DNA of 64,000 nucleotides from Myxococcales bacterium UBA1238. GTDB lineage: Bacteria; Myxococcota_A; Bradymonadia; UBA7976; UBA1532. Position numbers and translations under genes: made by a program. Of this stretch, positions 54,833 through 62,708 are shown one piece after another. The first letter of the stretch is position 1. Each line of letters opens with the position of its first letter. The stretch covers positions 99,765 through 163,764 of the forward strand of contig DBWM01000010.1 in NCBI GenBank assembly GCA_002309015.1. The letters run 5' to 3'. The notes under the pieces were generated by a model. That model saw only the letters and a list, made by a program, of their open reading frames with translations, was not told where the DNA came from and made no database searches.

Positions 54833-56644
54833 CTAACGGGCGACGCGGAATCCACGGTAGCAATTGCGGTTGGTGGGCGTCATGCCCTGCCTGCAGGCGG
54901 ATCGCAAAAATTCGGCGTCCTGAATGCAGCTGCCGCCGCGGACCACGCGCAAATCGGCTTCACCCTGCTGGGCGGATCCGTCGATGGGCGCGTCCTTGTA
55001 GTTGTCGAGGTAAATGTCTTCCACCCATTCGGCGACGTTGCCGTGCATGTCGTAGAGTCCGAAGGCGTTGGGCTTCTTTTGACCCACGGGCTGCGTCTGG
55101 CGCTCGGCGTTCTCGTCGAACCAGGCGTAATTGCAAAGCTCGGCCATGTTGCTGCCACAGCTCCAGGGCGAAGTGCTGCCGGCTCTGCAGGCGTATTCCC
55201 ATTCGGCTTCGGTGGGCAGGCGGTAACCGCCGGAATGGGGGATGAGGTTCCCCTGGGGATCGTAGGCTTCGGGCAGGCCCTCTTCGCGCGAGAGTCCGTT
55301 GCAGAAGGCGATCGCGTTTTCCCAGCTGACGCGCTCTACGGGACGATCGAGGCAACCCGTGAATTTTGAAGGGTTATTGCCCATGATGCGCTCGTATTGC
55401 TTTTGGGTGATCGGCGTGCGCGAGAGATAGAAGCTCTGGATGTTGACCCAGAACAGGGGCTCTTCGTTGGCGCTGCCCATGCCCGGCGCGCTGCCGCGCT
55501 GATAGCGACCTGCGGGAATCTGCACCATATCGAGCAAACCCTGGCGCTGCATCTCGTCGTCGAGTTTTCGTCGCGATTCTTCATGCTGGCGGCGGGTTTC
55601 TTCGGCGGCGGGGGTTAAGCGCGCAGCTCCCAATGCGACCGCGGAGTCGATGGCAGGCGTCGGTTCGATTTGAAGGCCCTCGGCGGTGAGGATCTCTTTT
55701 AAGAGGTTTCCGAGTTTGGGCAGATGGCTCAGGCCCCCCAGCAGGAGCAGACAATCGAGCTCGAAGGGATCGGCGGTCTGCTTGATGCGCGAGATGAGGG
55801 TGCGCAGGGCGTCGAAGACGACGTCGAGTTTTTCGGCCCAAAGGGTTTCGAGGCGTTTGCGGGTCCAGTCGCTGCGGTTTTGCTGCCAGGAAATGCGGCG
55901 CTTGGTGGCGACGCTGAGCTCTTCCTTTACGTCGCAGCAGCGTTGCAAAAACTTTTCGTACAGGGCGCCGTCAAAGCGGGCGTCCCATTCCTCTTCGCAG
56001 CGGCTCGCAAGCAGGCGATCGAAATCGCCACCGCCCCAGACCACGCTCTCCCAGTCGACCGTGCGCAGGTTTTCGCCTTCGCGCAGGATGTAAGTGGCCT
56101 CGCAGTAACCGGCGCCCAAATCCCAGACGAGGATCGATCGCCCCAGACGGTGCCCTTTGGATTCCTGACCGTAGACGGCCGCGAGCGGATCGGGGAGCAG
56201 CAAAATCTGTTGAAAACCCGCATCTTCAGCGGCGCCCTTGAGGGCCTGGCGGGCGGCGGATGAAAAGCAGATGGGGTGGGTGAGGGTGAGTTCCGAGATG
56301 GGCTCATTCAGGATCGCTTCGGCGCTCACTTTGCATTGCTGCAGCATTTGCAACGCCGCTTCCTCGGGCAAAACGGCTTCGGTGGGCGAGAAGACGCGCG
56401 CGGTCTGAACCCCCAGATCGCGTTTAAAGAGCGTGTACATGCGCGAAGGCGAACCTTCGGAGGTGCCTTGCAGCGCTTCGAGGGCCTTGTGACCCACCGA
56501 TACGTGACCCTGGCGATCCCAATGGAGCACGGCGGGCAGGCAGGCGGTCTGAGGTTCTTCGCCGATCAGTTCCGGCTGGCCTTTGGCGTTTAAATGGGCG
56601 AGCGTGCAAACGGAGCTGCCAAAATCGATGGAAATATGGCTCAT
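54833..56644 (-). CDS. Hsp70-like ATPase fused to a SUMF1/FGE-like domain
   Basis: 603 residues. Residues 1-350 form an Hsp70-type actin-fold ATPase: phosphate-1 'ISIDFGSSVCTLAHL', 'LPDPLAAVYGQ', phosphate-2 'VWDLGAGYCEATYI', and adenosine motif 'LLLLGGLSHLPKLGNLL'. There is no peptide-binding domain; instead a short charged helix (about 358-385) leads into a SUMF1/FGE-sulfatase-like C-type lectin fold (about 385-603: 'FYLSRTPITQKQYERIMG', 'YRLPTEAEWEYACRAG', 'GLYDMHGNVAEWVED', 'RVVRGGSC'). The Cys pair of true formylglycine-generating enzymes is not in its usual spacing, so this domain probably binds rather than oxidises. Overlaps the upstream gene by four bases. Confidence 0.9.
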   Translation of the reverse strand: MSHISIDFGSSVCTLAHLNAKGQPELIGEEPQTACLPAVLHWDRQGHVSVGHKALEALQGTSEGSPSRMYTLFKRDLGVQTARVFSPTEAVLPEEAALQMLQQCKVSAEAILNEPISELTLTHPICFSSAARQALKGAAEDAGFQQILLLPDPLAAVYGQESKGHRLGRSILVWDLGAGYCEATYILREGENLRTVDWESVVWGGGDFDRLLASRCEEEWDARFDGALYEKFLQRCCDVKEELSVATKRRISWQQNRSDWTRKRLETLWAEKLDVVFDALRTLISRIKQTADPFELDCLLLLGGLSHLPKLGNLLKEILTAEGLQIEPTPAIDSAVALGAARLTPAAEETRRQHEESRRKLDDEMQRQGLLDMVQIPAGRYQRGSAPGMGSANEEPLFWVNIQSFYLSRTPITQKQYERIMGNNPSKFTGCLDRPVERVSWENAIAFCNGLSREEGLPEAYDPQGNLIPHSGGYRLPTEAEWEYACRAGSTSPWSCGSNMAELCNYAWFDENAERQTQPVGQKKPNAFGLYDMHGNVAEWVEDIYLDNYKDAPIDGSAQQGEADLRVVRGGSCIQDAEFLRSACRQGMTPTNRNCYRGFRVAR

Positions 56645-57687
56645 GGCACATCCTTGGCGTGGCGCAGGGTGTAAATGGCGCGTCGATATTGGGTTTCGGC
56701 CAGATGGGCCAGCTCTCGCCGGGTCGCGTTGGCGTCGAGTCGTGCGATTTGAGCCCAGAGGCAGGCGCGCTCGCAGCAGTGATTCAGGTTGCGCTGCACC
56801 AGATCCGCCTGTGCCGTCTTGGTGAGCTTTGCGGATTTTTTAGTCGCATCTTTGGGCGCAGATTCGCAGAGTTGCTTCAAATCGACCGAGTTCATCTGAG
56901 GCAGCGCGATGCTGAAGAGGGTGCAGAGTTCGTCGCGTTCATCTTCGTCGGCGAGTTCACTTGGGCCTTCGGCGAGCAGCGCTTCCAGTTCCATGCAATC
57001 CAGGGTTTCGGGCAGCAGGCGATCGCGGAGCGCTTCAAAGCGTTCGTTCAGTGCGGTGAGCGCTTTTTGGAGCGATTCGCGCTGATCATGCATGAGGGGC
57101 TGCGCAAATTCTTCCATAAAGCTGAGGAGGCTGCGGCGCAGATCGTCTTCTTTGAATTGCTGGATCGCTTTGAGCCAGGCGCGGCATTCGGCGTTGCGTG
57201 TGGGGAAGGTGAGCGCGTAGAGGCTGAGATCGTTGGCTTGGAGTTCGTGGATGAGCGTGCAGCCTAAATGGAGCACCTGCCGGCAGTTTTCGACGCAGCC
57301 GCGCATCGTGAAGCGATCCAGGCGGCCCTTGAGCTGGGCATCCAGCGCGTCGAGCAGTTCGGAGGCGTCGCTGCTGGAAAGGGCGCTCAGCAGATTCTGA
57401 AGGCCAAATGTGGGCTCGCCGGGATGAAAGAAGATTTTAGAGGCGGCTTCCTGAAGCTTGCGCAGGGCCGGGCGCTGCTTTTTTTCCCAGGGAGAGGTTT
57501 CTACAAAATGCGCCAGCTCTTTGGCGGCAGCCAGCGTTTCGCAAATCAACGAAGTTTGTTTTTTTATCAACTTTGAGGTCTTCCTTAGGGCCTCGGGGCG
57601 TAAACCCCACGCCAAAATCTGCGCGACTCCTTTCAATTTGGGCCCGATCCTCAGGCTTTTAGCCGCGCGCGCGAGCGTAAATACCAC
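56641..57687 (-). CDS. Helical protein of unknown function, coupled to the Hsp70-SUMF1 gene
   Basis: 348 residues from GTG 57685-57687; no strong ribosome binding site, so the start is uncertain. All-helical, rich in Leu/Ala/Glu, with scattered Cys ('RGCVENCRQVLHLGC', 'NHCCERACLWAQIARLD'), no signal peptide or membrane helix. The stop overlaps the ATG of the Hsp70-SUMF1 gene (ATGA), so the two are translationally coupled and likely act together, perhaps as co-chaperone and chaperone. I recognise no family. Confidence 0.75.
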   Translation of the reverse strand: MVFTLARAAKSLRIGPKLKGVAQILAWGLRPEALRKTSKLIKKQTSLICETLAAAKELAHFVETSPWEKKQRPALRKLQEAASKIFFHPGEPTFGLQNLLSALSSSDASELLDALDAQLKGRLDRFTMRGCVENCRQVLHLGCTLIHELQANDLSLYALTFPTRNAECRAWLKAIQQFKEDDLRRSLLSFMEEFAQPLMHDQRESLQKALTALNERFEALRDRLLPETLDCMELEALLAEGPSELADEDERDELCTLFSIALPQMNSVDLKQLCESAPKDATKKSAKLTKTAQADLVQRNLNHCCERACLWAQIARLDANATRRELAHLAETQYRRAIYTLRHAKDVP

Positions 57688-57766
57688 AAAAATGTTGATT
57701 GAGCAACGCGGTTTGCGAGGGGTTCGATTGCGTTTTTATTGAAGAATTGCGTTTTCGGCTTCGGGT

Positions 57767-58540
57767 TCAGAACGGCGAGCGATCGATGCGGCGGAGGATG
57801 ACGGCGGCGATTTGGCGTCCGGTCTCGTCGTCGGGCACGAGGGAGATGAGCGGCTGGTCGGTGAGGCGCAGATATTCGTTGTTGGTCGCGATGTAATCGA
57901 GGCCGGCGTCGAGCAGCATGGCCACAAATTCGGCGGATCCCTGAACCATGGCGGCGGCCAGGGCGCAGATTTCTTCTTTGTCGTTCCAGCGATCGATCTC
58001 GGCGCCGTTTTGAATGAGGAGTCGGCCTTCGGCGGTGCGGCCAAAGCTTGCGGCGATGATGAGGGCGGTGGTGCCGTTTTGGGTATCGAGGTTGGGATCG
58101 GCGCCGTAATCGAGGAGCAGCTGCACCGCATCGGTTCCTATGGAGACCGCCGACATCAGGGGCGTGAAGCCGCCGTCGTTTTGGGCATCGGGGTTTGCGC
58201 CCGCTTCGAGGAGTTGCCGCAGGGTTTCGAGATTGTGGGCGCGCCGCAGGGGGCTGTCGCCAAAGGGACCGCGCACGTCGATGTCGGCCTGATGCTCGAT
58301 CAGGAGTTCGATCATTTTGTGATCGCTTTGTGCAGCGGCGAGGGTGAGCGGGGCATCTTCGTCGGGATCGGCGCCACTGTCGAGCAGCGCGCTGGCCATT
58401 TCATGTTGCCCGGCGTCGACCGCCCAGTAGAGCGCAGTGTGGCCGTCGATGCGTTGGTCAAAATCGGGATCGAGCGCTTCGGAGACTTTTTCAAAATTGC
58501 CGCCTCGGATCGCATCGATGATCGCTTGTGGCTTGGCCAT
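57767..58540 (-). CDS. Ankyrin-repeat protein
   Basis: 257 residues, ATG 58538-58540. Six to seven ankyrin repeats of 33 residues are evident ('GHTALYWAVDAGQHEMASAL', 'GDSPLRRAHNLETLRQLLEA', 'GFTPLMSAVSIGTDAVQLLL', 'GTTALIIAASFGRTAEGRLL'), followed by a short C-terminal extension. Cytosolic, no signal sequence. Ankyrin repeats mediate protein binding. The gene lies 46 bp after the antiporter gene and 79 bp before the helical protein gene, all on the minus strand, so it may be transcribed with both. Confidence 0.92.
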   Translation of the reverse strand: MAKPQAIIDAIRGGNFEKVSEALDPDFDQRIDGHTALYWAVDAGQHEMASALLDSGADPDEDAPLTLAAAQSDHKMIELLIEHQADIDVRGPFGDSPLRRAHNLETLRQLLEAGANPDAQNDGGFTPLMSAVSIGTDAVQLLLDYGADPNLDTQNGTTALIIAASFGRTAEGRLLIQNGAEIDRWNDKEEICALAAAMVQGSAEFVAMLLDAGLDYIATNNEYLRLTDQPLISLVPDDETGRQIAAVILRRIDRSPF

Positions 58541-58586
58541 CGTGAGATTTCTCCATTCAAAAAACGCGCTTCAATACACGCCTTTT

Positions 58587-59981
58587 TCAGCAAACGGCAA
58601 GTCCTGCAATCAAAAAGCCCAAAACCGCGACGCCGGCGCCGATGAGCGCGTAGGGGATTTGGGTGCGCACGTGCGCCAGAAGATCGCATTTGGCCGAGAT
58701 CGCCGCCACGAGCGTGGTGTCTGAGATCGGCGAGCAGTGATCGCCAAAAACGCCGCCGCTCAGAACCGACGCGAGCAGAAGCGGGGCCGGAAGCAGGTTC
58801 GAGAGGGGCAGCGCGAGCGGGATCATCAGCCCAAATGTGCCAAACGATGTGCCGGTCGCAAACGAGATGACGGCCGAAAGCAAGAAGATCAGCGCGGGCA
58901 GGAGGGCGACGGGAAGGGTGTTGCTCAGTATTTTGGCCATATAGGCGCCGGTTTGTAAGTCTTTGCAGATGTTGCAGAGGGCGAAGGCGAGCAGCATCAA
59001 AATCGACATCGGGATCAGATCGGCGATGCCGCGGATGGCGGTGGGCGCAATCTCTTTTGCAGGCAGCGCGCGGGTAAAGAGGCAAAGCAGGATCGTCACA
59101 AAGAGCGCAAGCAAGACGGCCCAAAGCACCGCAGTCGCCCCGGATCCCGCAGAGATCACATCAAAAAAGCCCTTCGCCTGCGGATTGGCCCGGTATCCCG
59201 TGATCGCAAGCCCCGCAGGCATCGCGCAGATCATGGTCAAAACGGGCAGCAGAAACAAAAGCGGGGAGCGCGCCTTTACGGGTTCGGCTTCGTTTTCATC
59301 GGCGAACGGTTCCTGAGGCTGAAGTTCGGCGGCTTTCATGGGCCCCACCAAAAGGCGATCCGATGTGGCCACCAAAAACGCGAGCGCGATGGCCGAGATC
59401 GCATAAAAATTGAGGGGCAGCGCCTTTGCGAGCAGGCCGAGCGGTTCAGAGACGCCTTCGGCGGCGCAGAGACCCATCACGTAGGCACCCCAGCTGTTTA
59501 ACGGGATCAGCATGCAGATGGGCGCCGATGTGGAGTCGCAGAGATAGGCGAGCTTTTCTTTTGAAACGCCGTTTTTCTGAGCGAGCGGTCGCGCGATGGC
59601 GCCGGTGCAGAGGCAGGTGATCGAGGATTCGATGAAGATGAAGCAGCCGCAGAGGCAGGCGAGCAGGCCCACTCCGCGCTTCGAGCGGGCAAAGGCGCGC
59701 TTTTGCATCGCCTGCACAAACCCCAGGACGCCGCCGGAAGCCTCACATAAAGCGAGCAGTCCGCCCACAAGGCAGCAAAAGAGGATCACCTGCGTGTTGT
59801 ATCGGCTCTGGAACACCTCGACCAGGGCGTCCACCGATGCGATGAGCCCTTCGCCGAGCCCGCCTTTTAAGATGCAGCAACCCAAAAAGATCGCCGCGAG
59901 CAGCGCGAGGTAGATTTGTTTGAATGCGATCGCGAGGGCGACGGCAACGATAGGAGGAATGAGAGAATAAAAACTGTTCAT
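58587..59981 (-). CDS. NhaC-family Na+/H+ antiporter
   Basis: 464 residues from ATG 59979-59981, where the first hydrophobic helix begins; the frame upstream encodes unlikely sequence. About 11-12 transmembrane helices. The family motif 'GGVFGDHCSPISDTT' is intact near residue 415, along with 'CDSTSAPICMLIPLNSWGAY' and 'ATGTSFGTFGLMIPLALPL'. Exchanges Na+ for protons, or for organic acids in some relatives (malate-lactate MleN type), in the inner membrane. It is the first gene of the long minus-strand series and diverges from the nuclease lipoprotein gene. Confidence 0.88.
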   Translation of the reverse strand: MNSFYSLIPPIVAVALAIAFKQIYLALLAAIFLGCCILKGGLGEGLIASVDALVEVFQSRYNTQVILFCCLVGGLLALCEASGGVLGFVQAMQKRAFARSKRGVGLLACLCGCFIFIESSITCLCTGAIARPLAQKNGVSKEKLAYLCDSTSAPICMLIPLNSWGAYVMGLCAAEGVSEPLGLLAKALPLNFYAISAIALAFLVATSDRLLVGPMKAAELQPQEPFADENEAEPVKARSPLLFLLPVLTMICAMPAGLAITGYRANPQAKGFFDVISAGSGATAVLWAVLLALFVTILLCLFTRALPAKEIAPTAIRGIADLIPMSILMLLAFALCNICKDLQTGAYMAKILSNTLPVALLPALIFLLSAVISFATGTSFGTFGLMIPLALPLSNLLPAPLLLASVLSGGVFGDHCSPISDTTLVAAISAKCDLLAHVRTQIPYALIGAGVAVLGFLIAGLAVC

Positions 59982-60191
59982 GAGGGGCGATGTAAACCGC
60001 GTTGCGGAAGATGGCAAGTGATGTGTTCTGCGATGAAAACGGATTCGGAAGAAGGTAAGACAACGGGAACAACAGAGCCAGTGCAAAAAATGGGGGGTGA
60101 AATCTCTCTGTATGATGCTACAATACATGATAGCTGTGCCTTATGGAGCGTAAGGCGTTGTGAGGAGCAACGCCCATTTGGGGAGGACAGG
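59982..60191. promoter_or_regulatory. Divergent promoter region, nhaC-like and nuclease genes
   Basis: 210 bp between divergent starts. A TACAAT at 60119-60124 and an overlapping TATGAT at 60111-60116 are possible -10 boxes for the rightward gene; neither has a good -35 at 17 bp. GGAGGAC at 60182-60188 is the ribosome binding site for ATG 60192. Confidence 0.35.
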
Positions 60192-61496
60192 ATGCGAACA
60201 TTTCACTTCATTCAAACGATGGCGGCTGTTTTAGGCATGGGATCCTGTCTCACTGCATGCTCCGAAGATTCCATAAATCACGACCCTGAAATTACGGATG
60301 ATGCCGACGTGGATGCGGCTGAACTCTCCGATGCGGATGCTGAAGCGCCCGATGCGGATGCTGAAACGGGAGATCTCTGTGAGCAATTGTCTCAGGAACA
60401 GATCGATGAGATGGGACTGGACTGCGGGATCATCGAGGTTTGCCCGTTGGGGCAAAAGACATGTGATGGATTGAATGCGCAGGAATGCCAGTCTGTGGGT
60501 CATGGAACAGATTGGATCACCGTCGAGACATGTGAAAAGAACTGCCTGGATGGTGAATGCGTAACCTCCGGGCAACCTGTCTGCACAGTAGGTGAGTTCA
60601 CTTGCTCCGGTTCTCTTCGGATGGTGTGTAAGGAAGAAATTGGCGCCGTCCAATGGGATGTGAACAGACAATGCCCTGAACTCTGCAGGGATGGCGATTG
60701 TGTTTGCGCCGCAGGCTGCACTCCGGACAGCTTCAAATGTGTCGGCAAAAATCTGAATCAATGTCGGCCCAATGAGCATGGTTGCCATCACTGGTCTCAG
60801 CTGAAAACCTGCGAAAGCCATTGCGATGCCAGCATGGGCCTGTGCACCGAAGAGCTCCCCACATGCCAGTTAAAGAATAATAGTCGGGCAGAAGTCATTC
60901 ATTGGGTTGATGGAGATACGGTCTGGGTGGGGGCATTCAAAGGTGATCAATGTAATGACTTTAAATATGACTCAGAAAAGGGAAAATGGATCAAAGTGCG
61001 TTTAAAGATCCGCGTTGTTGGCATCGATGCGCCTGAATGCAAAAAGAAGCAGGATGCTGATAGCAACTATTGGAGTTGTACCCGGAACTCTTCTTATTCG
61101 AACTCTAATGAGCCCTATGGCTACGAAGCCAGGGAGGCGGCTGTAAGCCTGCTGCCAAAAGGCTCCATCGTCACTCTGACCTGTGATAATCCCAAGGCCG
61201 ATGGATCTTGTCCTTTGGATGACACCGATGAGGAACGCACGCTGGCCTATATCGGTTATGAAAAAGATCAGGCTTCGTACGACTTCAGTATTGAAATGGC
61301 CAGGCTCGGTATGGCGTTCGCGAACACCAAGTTTCCATCCTCCAAGCTCAAGGAGATTTGTGCTGCGCAACAAGAAGCCCAAAATGCGCAGCGGGGCCTC
61401 TGGGCAACAGGCGGACTCTCGCAAATGGGTTCCGACAAGCGCAACGGTTTGAGCGATATGGCGAAGCTCTGCCAAAAAGCGATGTCGCAGAAGTGA
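60192..61496 (+). CDS. Secreted thermonuclease-like (SNase) lipoprotein with Cys-rich modules
   Basis: 434 residues from ATG 60192 (GGAGG upstream); lipobox L-T-A-C23. An Asp/Ala repeat (DADAEAPDADAE) tethers the protein, followed by a Cys-rich region of about 150 residues (about 63-225, 20-plus Cys in modules such as 'CTVGEFTCSG'). The C-terminal staphylococcal nuclease domain (about 234-420) keeps the calcium and catalytic residues: Asp242 (VDGDTV), Arg274, Asp279 and Glu282 (RVVGIDAPE), and Arg349 (ERTLAYI). Two extra Cys pairs inside the domain suggest extracellular stabilisation. Likely degrades DNA or RNA at the cell surface. No MYXO-CTERM tail. Confidence 0.88.
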   Translation: MRTFHFIQTMAAVLGMGSCLTACSEDSINHDPEITDDADVDAAELSDADAEAPDADAETGDLCEQLSQEQIDEMGLDCGIIEVCPLGQKTCDGLNAQECQSVGHGTDWITVETCEKNCLDGECVTSGQPVCTVGEFTCSGSLRMVCKEEIGAVQWDVNRQCPELCRDGDCVCAAGCTPDSFKCVGKNLNQCRPNEHGCHHWSQLKTCESHCDASMGLCTEELPTCQLKNNSRAEVIHWVDGDTVWVGAFKGDQCNDFKYDSEKGKWIKVRLKIRVVGIDAPECKKKQDADSNYWSCTRNSSYSNSNEPYGYEAREAAVSLLPKGSIVTLTCDNPKADGSCPLDDTDEERTLAYIGYEKDQASYDFSIEMARLGMAFANTKFPSSKLKEICAAQQEAQNAQRGLWATGGLSQMGSDKRNGLSDMAKLCQKAMSQK

Positions 61497-61576
61497 GGCT
61501 CCTTTCGGGGTCGTGTAAGCTTCAATCGCCATCTGCTTCCTCTTGCGCGAGCGCGATTTTTCCTCCAATCTCGTTT

Positions 61577-61591
61577 AAAAAAAAAAAAAAA
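61577..61591 (+). repeat. 15-A homopolymer upstream of the coiled-coil/barrel gene
   Basis: A run of 15 A (61577-61591) lies 50 bp before the start at 61642, flanked by CGTTT and CGGTT. Its position could fall within or just upstream of the promoter core. Such tracts slip easily in replication and can vary promoter spacing. Confidence 0.8.
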
Positions 61592-61641
61592 CGGTTACAA
61601 AGCGCGCCATTTGACGGGTTCTCTTCTTAAAGGAGTTCTTG

Positions 61642-62625
61642 ATGAGACCGCAGATGACCGCAATGCTCTTTTCGATGCTCGCCGCAGCGCAGGCTGAAGC
61701 TAAGGGAACAGCGGAGACCGTTGGTGATTTTTTGGGGAGCCTCATTCAGGCCGCATCGGGCGATTCGACCGCGCAGCCTGCACAACCGGTTCAGCAGTTT
61801 CAGCCTGCTACGAGCGCCGAGGCCCAGGAAAAGCGAAGGATTGCCGAAGAAAAAGCCATCATGGCGCAAAAAGCGCTGGAGCAGGCGAGCCAGGCCAAGC
61901 TGGCCTATGAGCTTGCGCTCGAAAAAGTAAAGCTCGCTCAGGGAAGTCCGCGCGAATCGGAGAAAGCCGCAGCTGCAGAAGAAGCCCGCGAAAACTACGA
62001 GCTGGCGCAGAGACTGTCCGAAAAATATGCGTCGGAAGCCAAAATCGCTGCGCTTGAAGCCCAGCTGGCCGCTCAGCAATATCCCGCCGTTATGGGGCAA
62101 CAGTCGCTGGCATATGCGCAAACGGGTTTGCAGCAGCCCGCTGATGTGATGCCTGCTCCCGCCTATGAGAATCGCCCGATGGGACTGGATTTGCAGCTGG
62201 GCGGCGGATTTTTCGTGGGCGCGATGGATACAAAGGGCATATCAGGGCAACTGCACCTGGGGTATCGCGGATCGATCGTCGGGATTTACGCCGTCCCTTA
62301 CATCCTGGGCAATCTCGGTGCTCATTTTGATCAACTCTTTGGCAGCCTGCTCGAAACTCATCTCTTTTTTGTCAACAGCAACCCGCTGTCTCTCTCGCTC
62401 ATCCTTGGAGGCGGTGTGGGCTATTTTAGCGCGGCGGGCGCCGACGATGAATCATGGGCGGAATTTGCCCCCGTTTTGAAAGGTGGTCTCGAAATCGACA
62501 TTAAGATTGCGGGCTCCCCCCTCTATATCCCCATCGCTTTCGAAGGATTGGGCTACGTTGGCACCGGCCATTTGGTGCCCTTTGGCTTCTTTAACGCTCA
62601 CACCGGCATCGGATTTCTTTTTTAG
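61642..62625 (+). CDS. Envelope protein: coiled coil followed by a probable outer-membrane barrel
   Basis: 327 residues from ATG 61642 (AAAGGAG upstream; TTG 61639 is also in frame). A weak signal peptide (about 1-21, 'MLAAAQAEAKG') is followed by a Gln/Ala-rich segment, then a coiled coil rich in Ala/Glu/Lys/Gln (about 60-145), and a C-terminal 155 residues of beta strands with Gly/aromatic alternation ('GLDLQLGGGFFVGAM', 'ISGQLHLGYRGSIVGIYAV', 'LSLSLILGGGVGYF') ending in FLF. An eight-strand barrel with a periplasmic coiled coil is likely, perhaps linking outer membrane and cell wall. No named family recognised. Confidence 0.75.
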   Translation: MRPQMTAMLFSMLAAAQAEAKGTAETVGDFLGSLIQAASGDSTAQPAQPVQQFQPATSAEAQEKRRIAEEKAIMAQKALEQASQAKLAYELALEKVKLAQGSPRESEKAAAAEEARENYELAQRLSEKYASEAKIAALEAQLAAQQYPAVMGQQSLAYAQTGLQQPADVMPAPAYENRPMGLDLQLGGGFFVGAMDTKGISGQLHLGYRGSIVGIYAVPYILGNLGAHFDQLFGSLLETHLFFVNSNPLSLSLILGGGVGYFSAAGADDESWAEFAPVLKGGLEIDIKIAGSPLYIPIAFEGLGYVGTGHLVPFGFFNAHTGIGFLF

Positions 62626-62708
62626 GTGAGTTTGAATCCGACTTGGGCAGAAAACGCCTCAGGTGACATGTGGGGGGTGGGGTGGACGACGCGCTCGCGG
62701 CGTGGAGC

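Noticed and set aside
54833..55000. Diversity-generating retroelement variable region at the C-terminus of the Hsp70-SUMF1 protein
   Set aside because: The C-type lectin end (RGGS...YRGFRVAR) resembles retroelement targets, but there is no reverse transcriptase, no accessory gene and no template repeat that I can see in the window.
58970..60128. Longer N-terminal extension of the NhaC-like antiporter to 60128
   Set aside because: The extra 49 residues are Arg/His/Cys-rich with no hydrophobic helix and would overlap the promoter region of the divergent nuclease gene.
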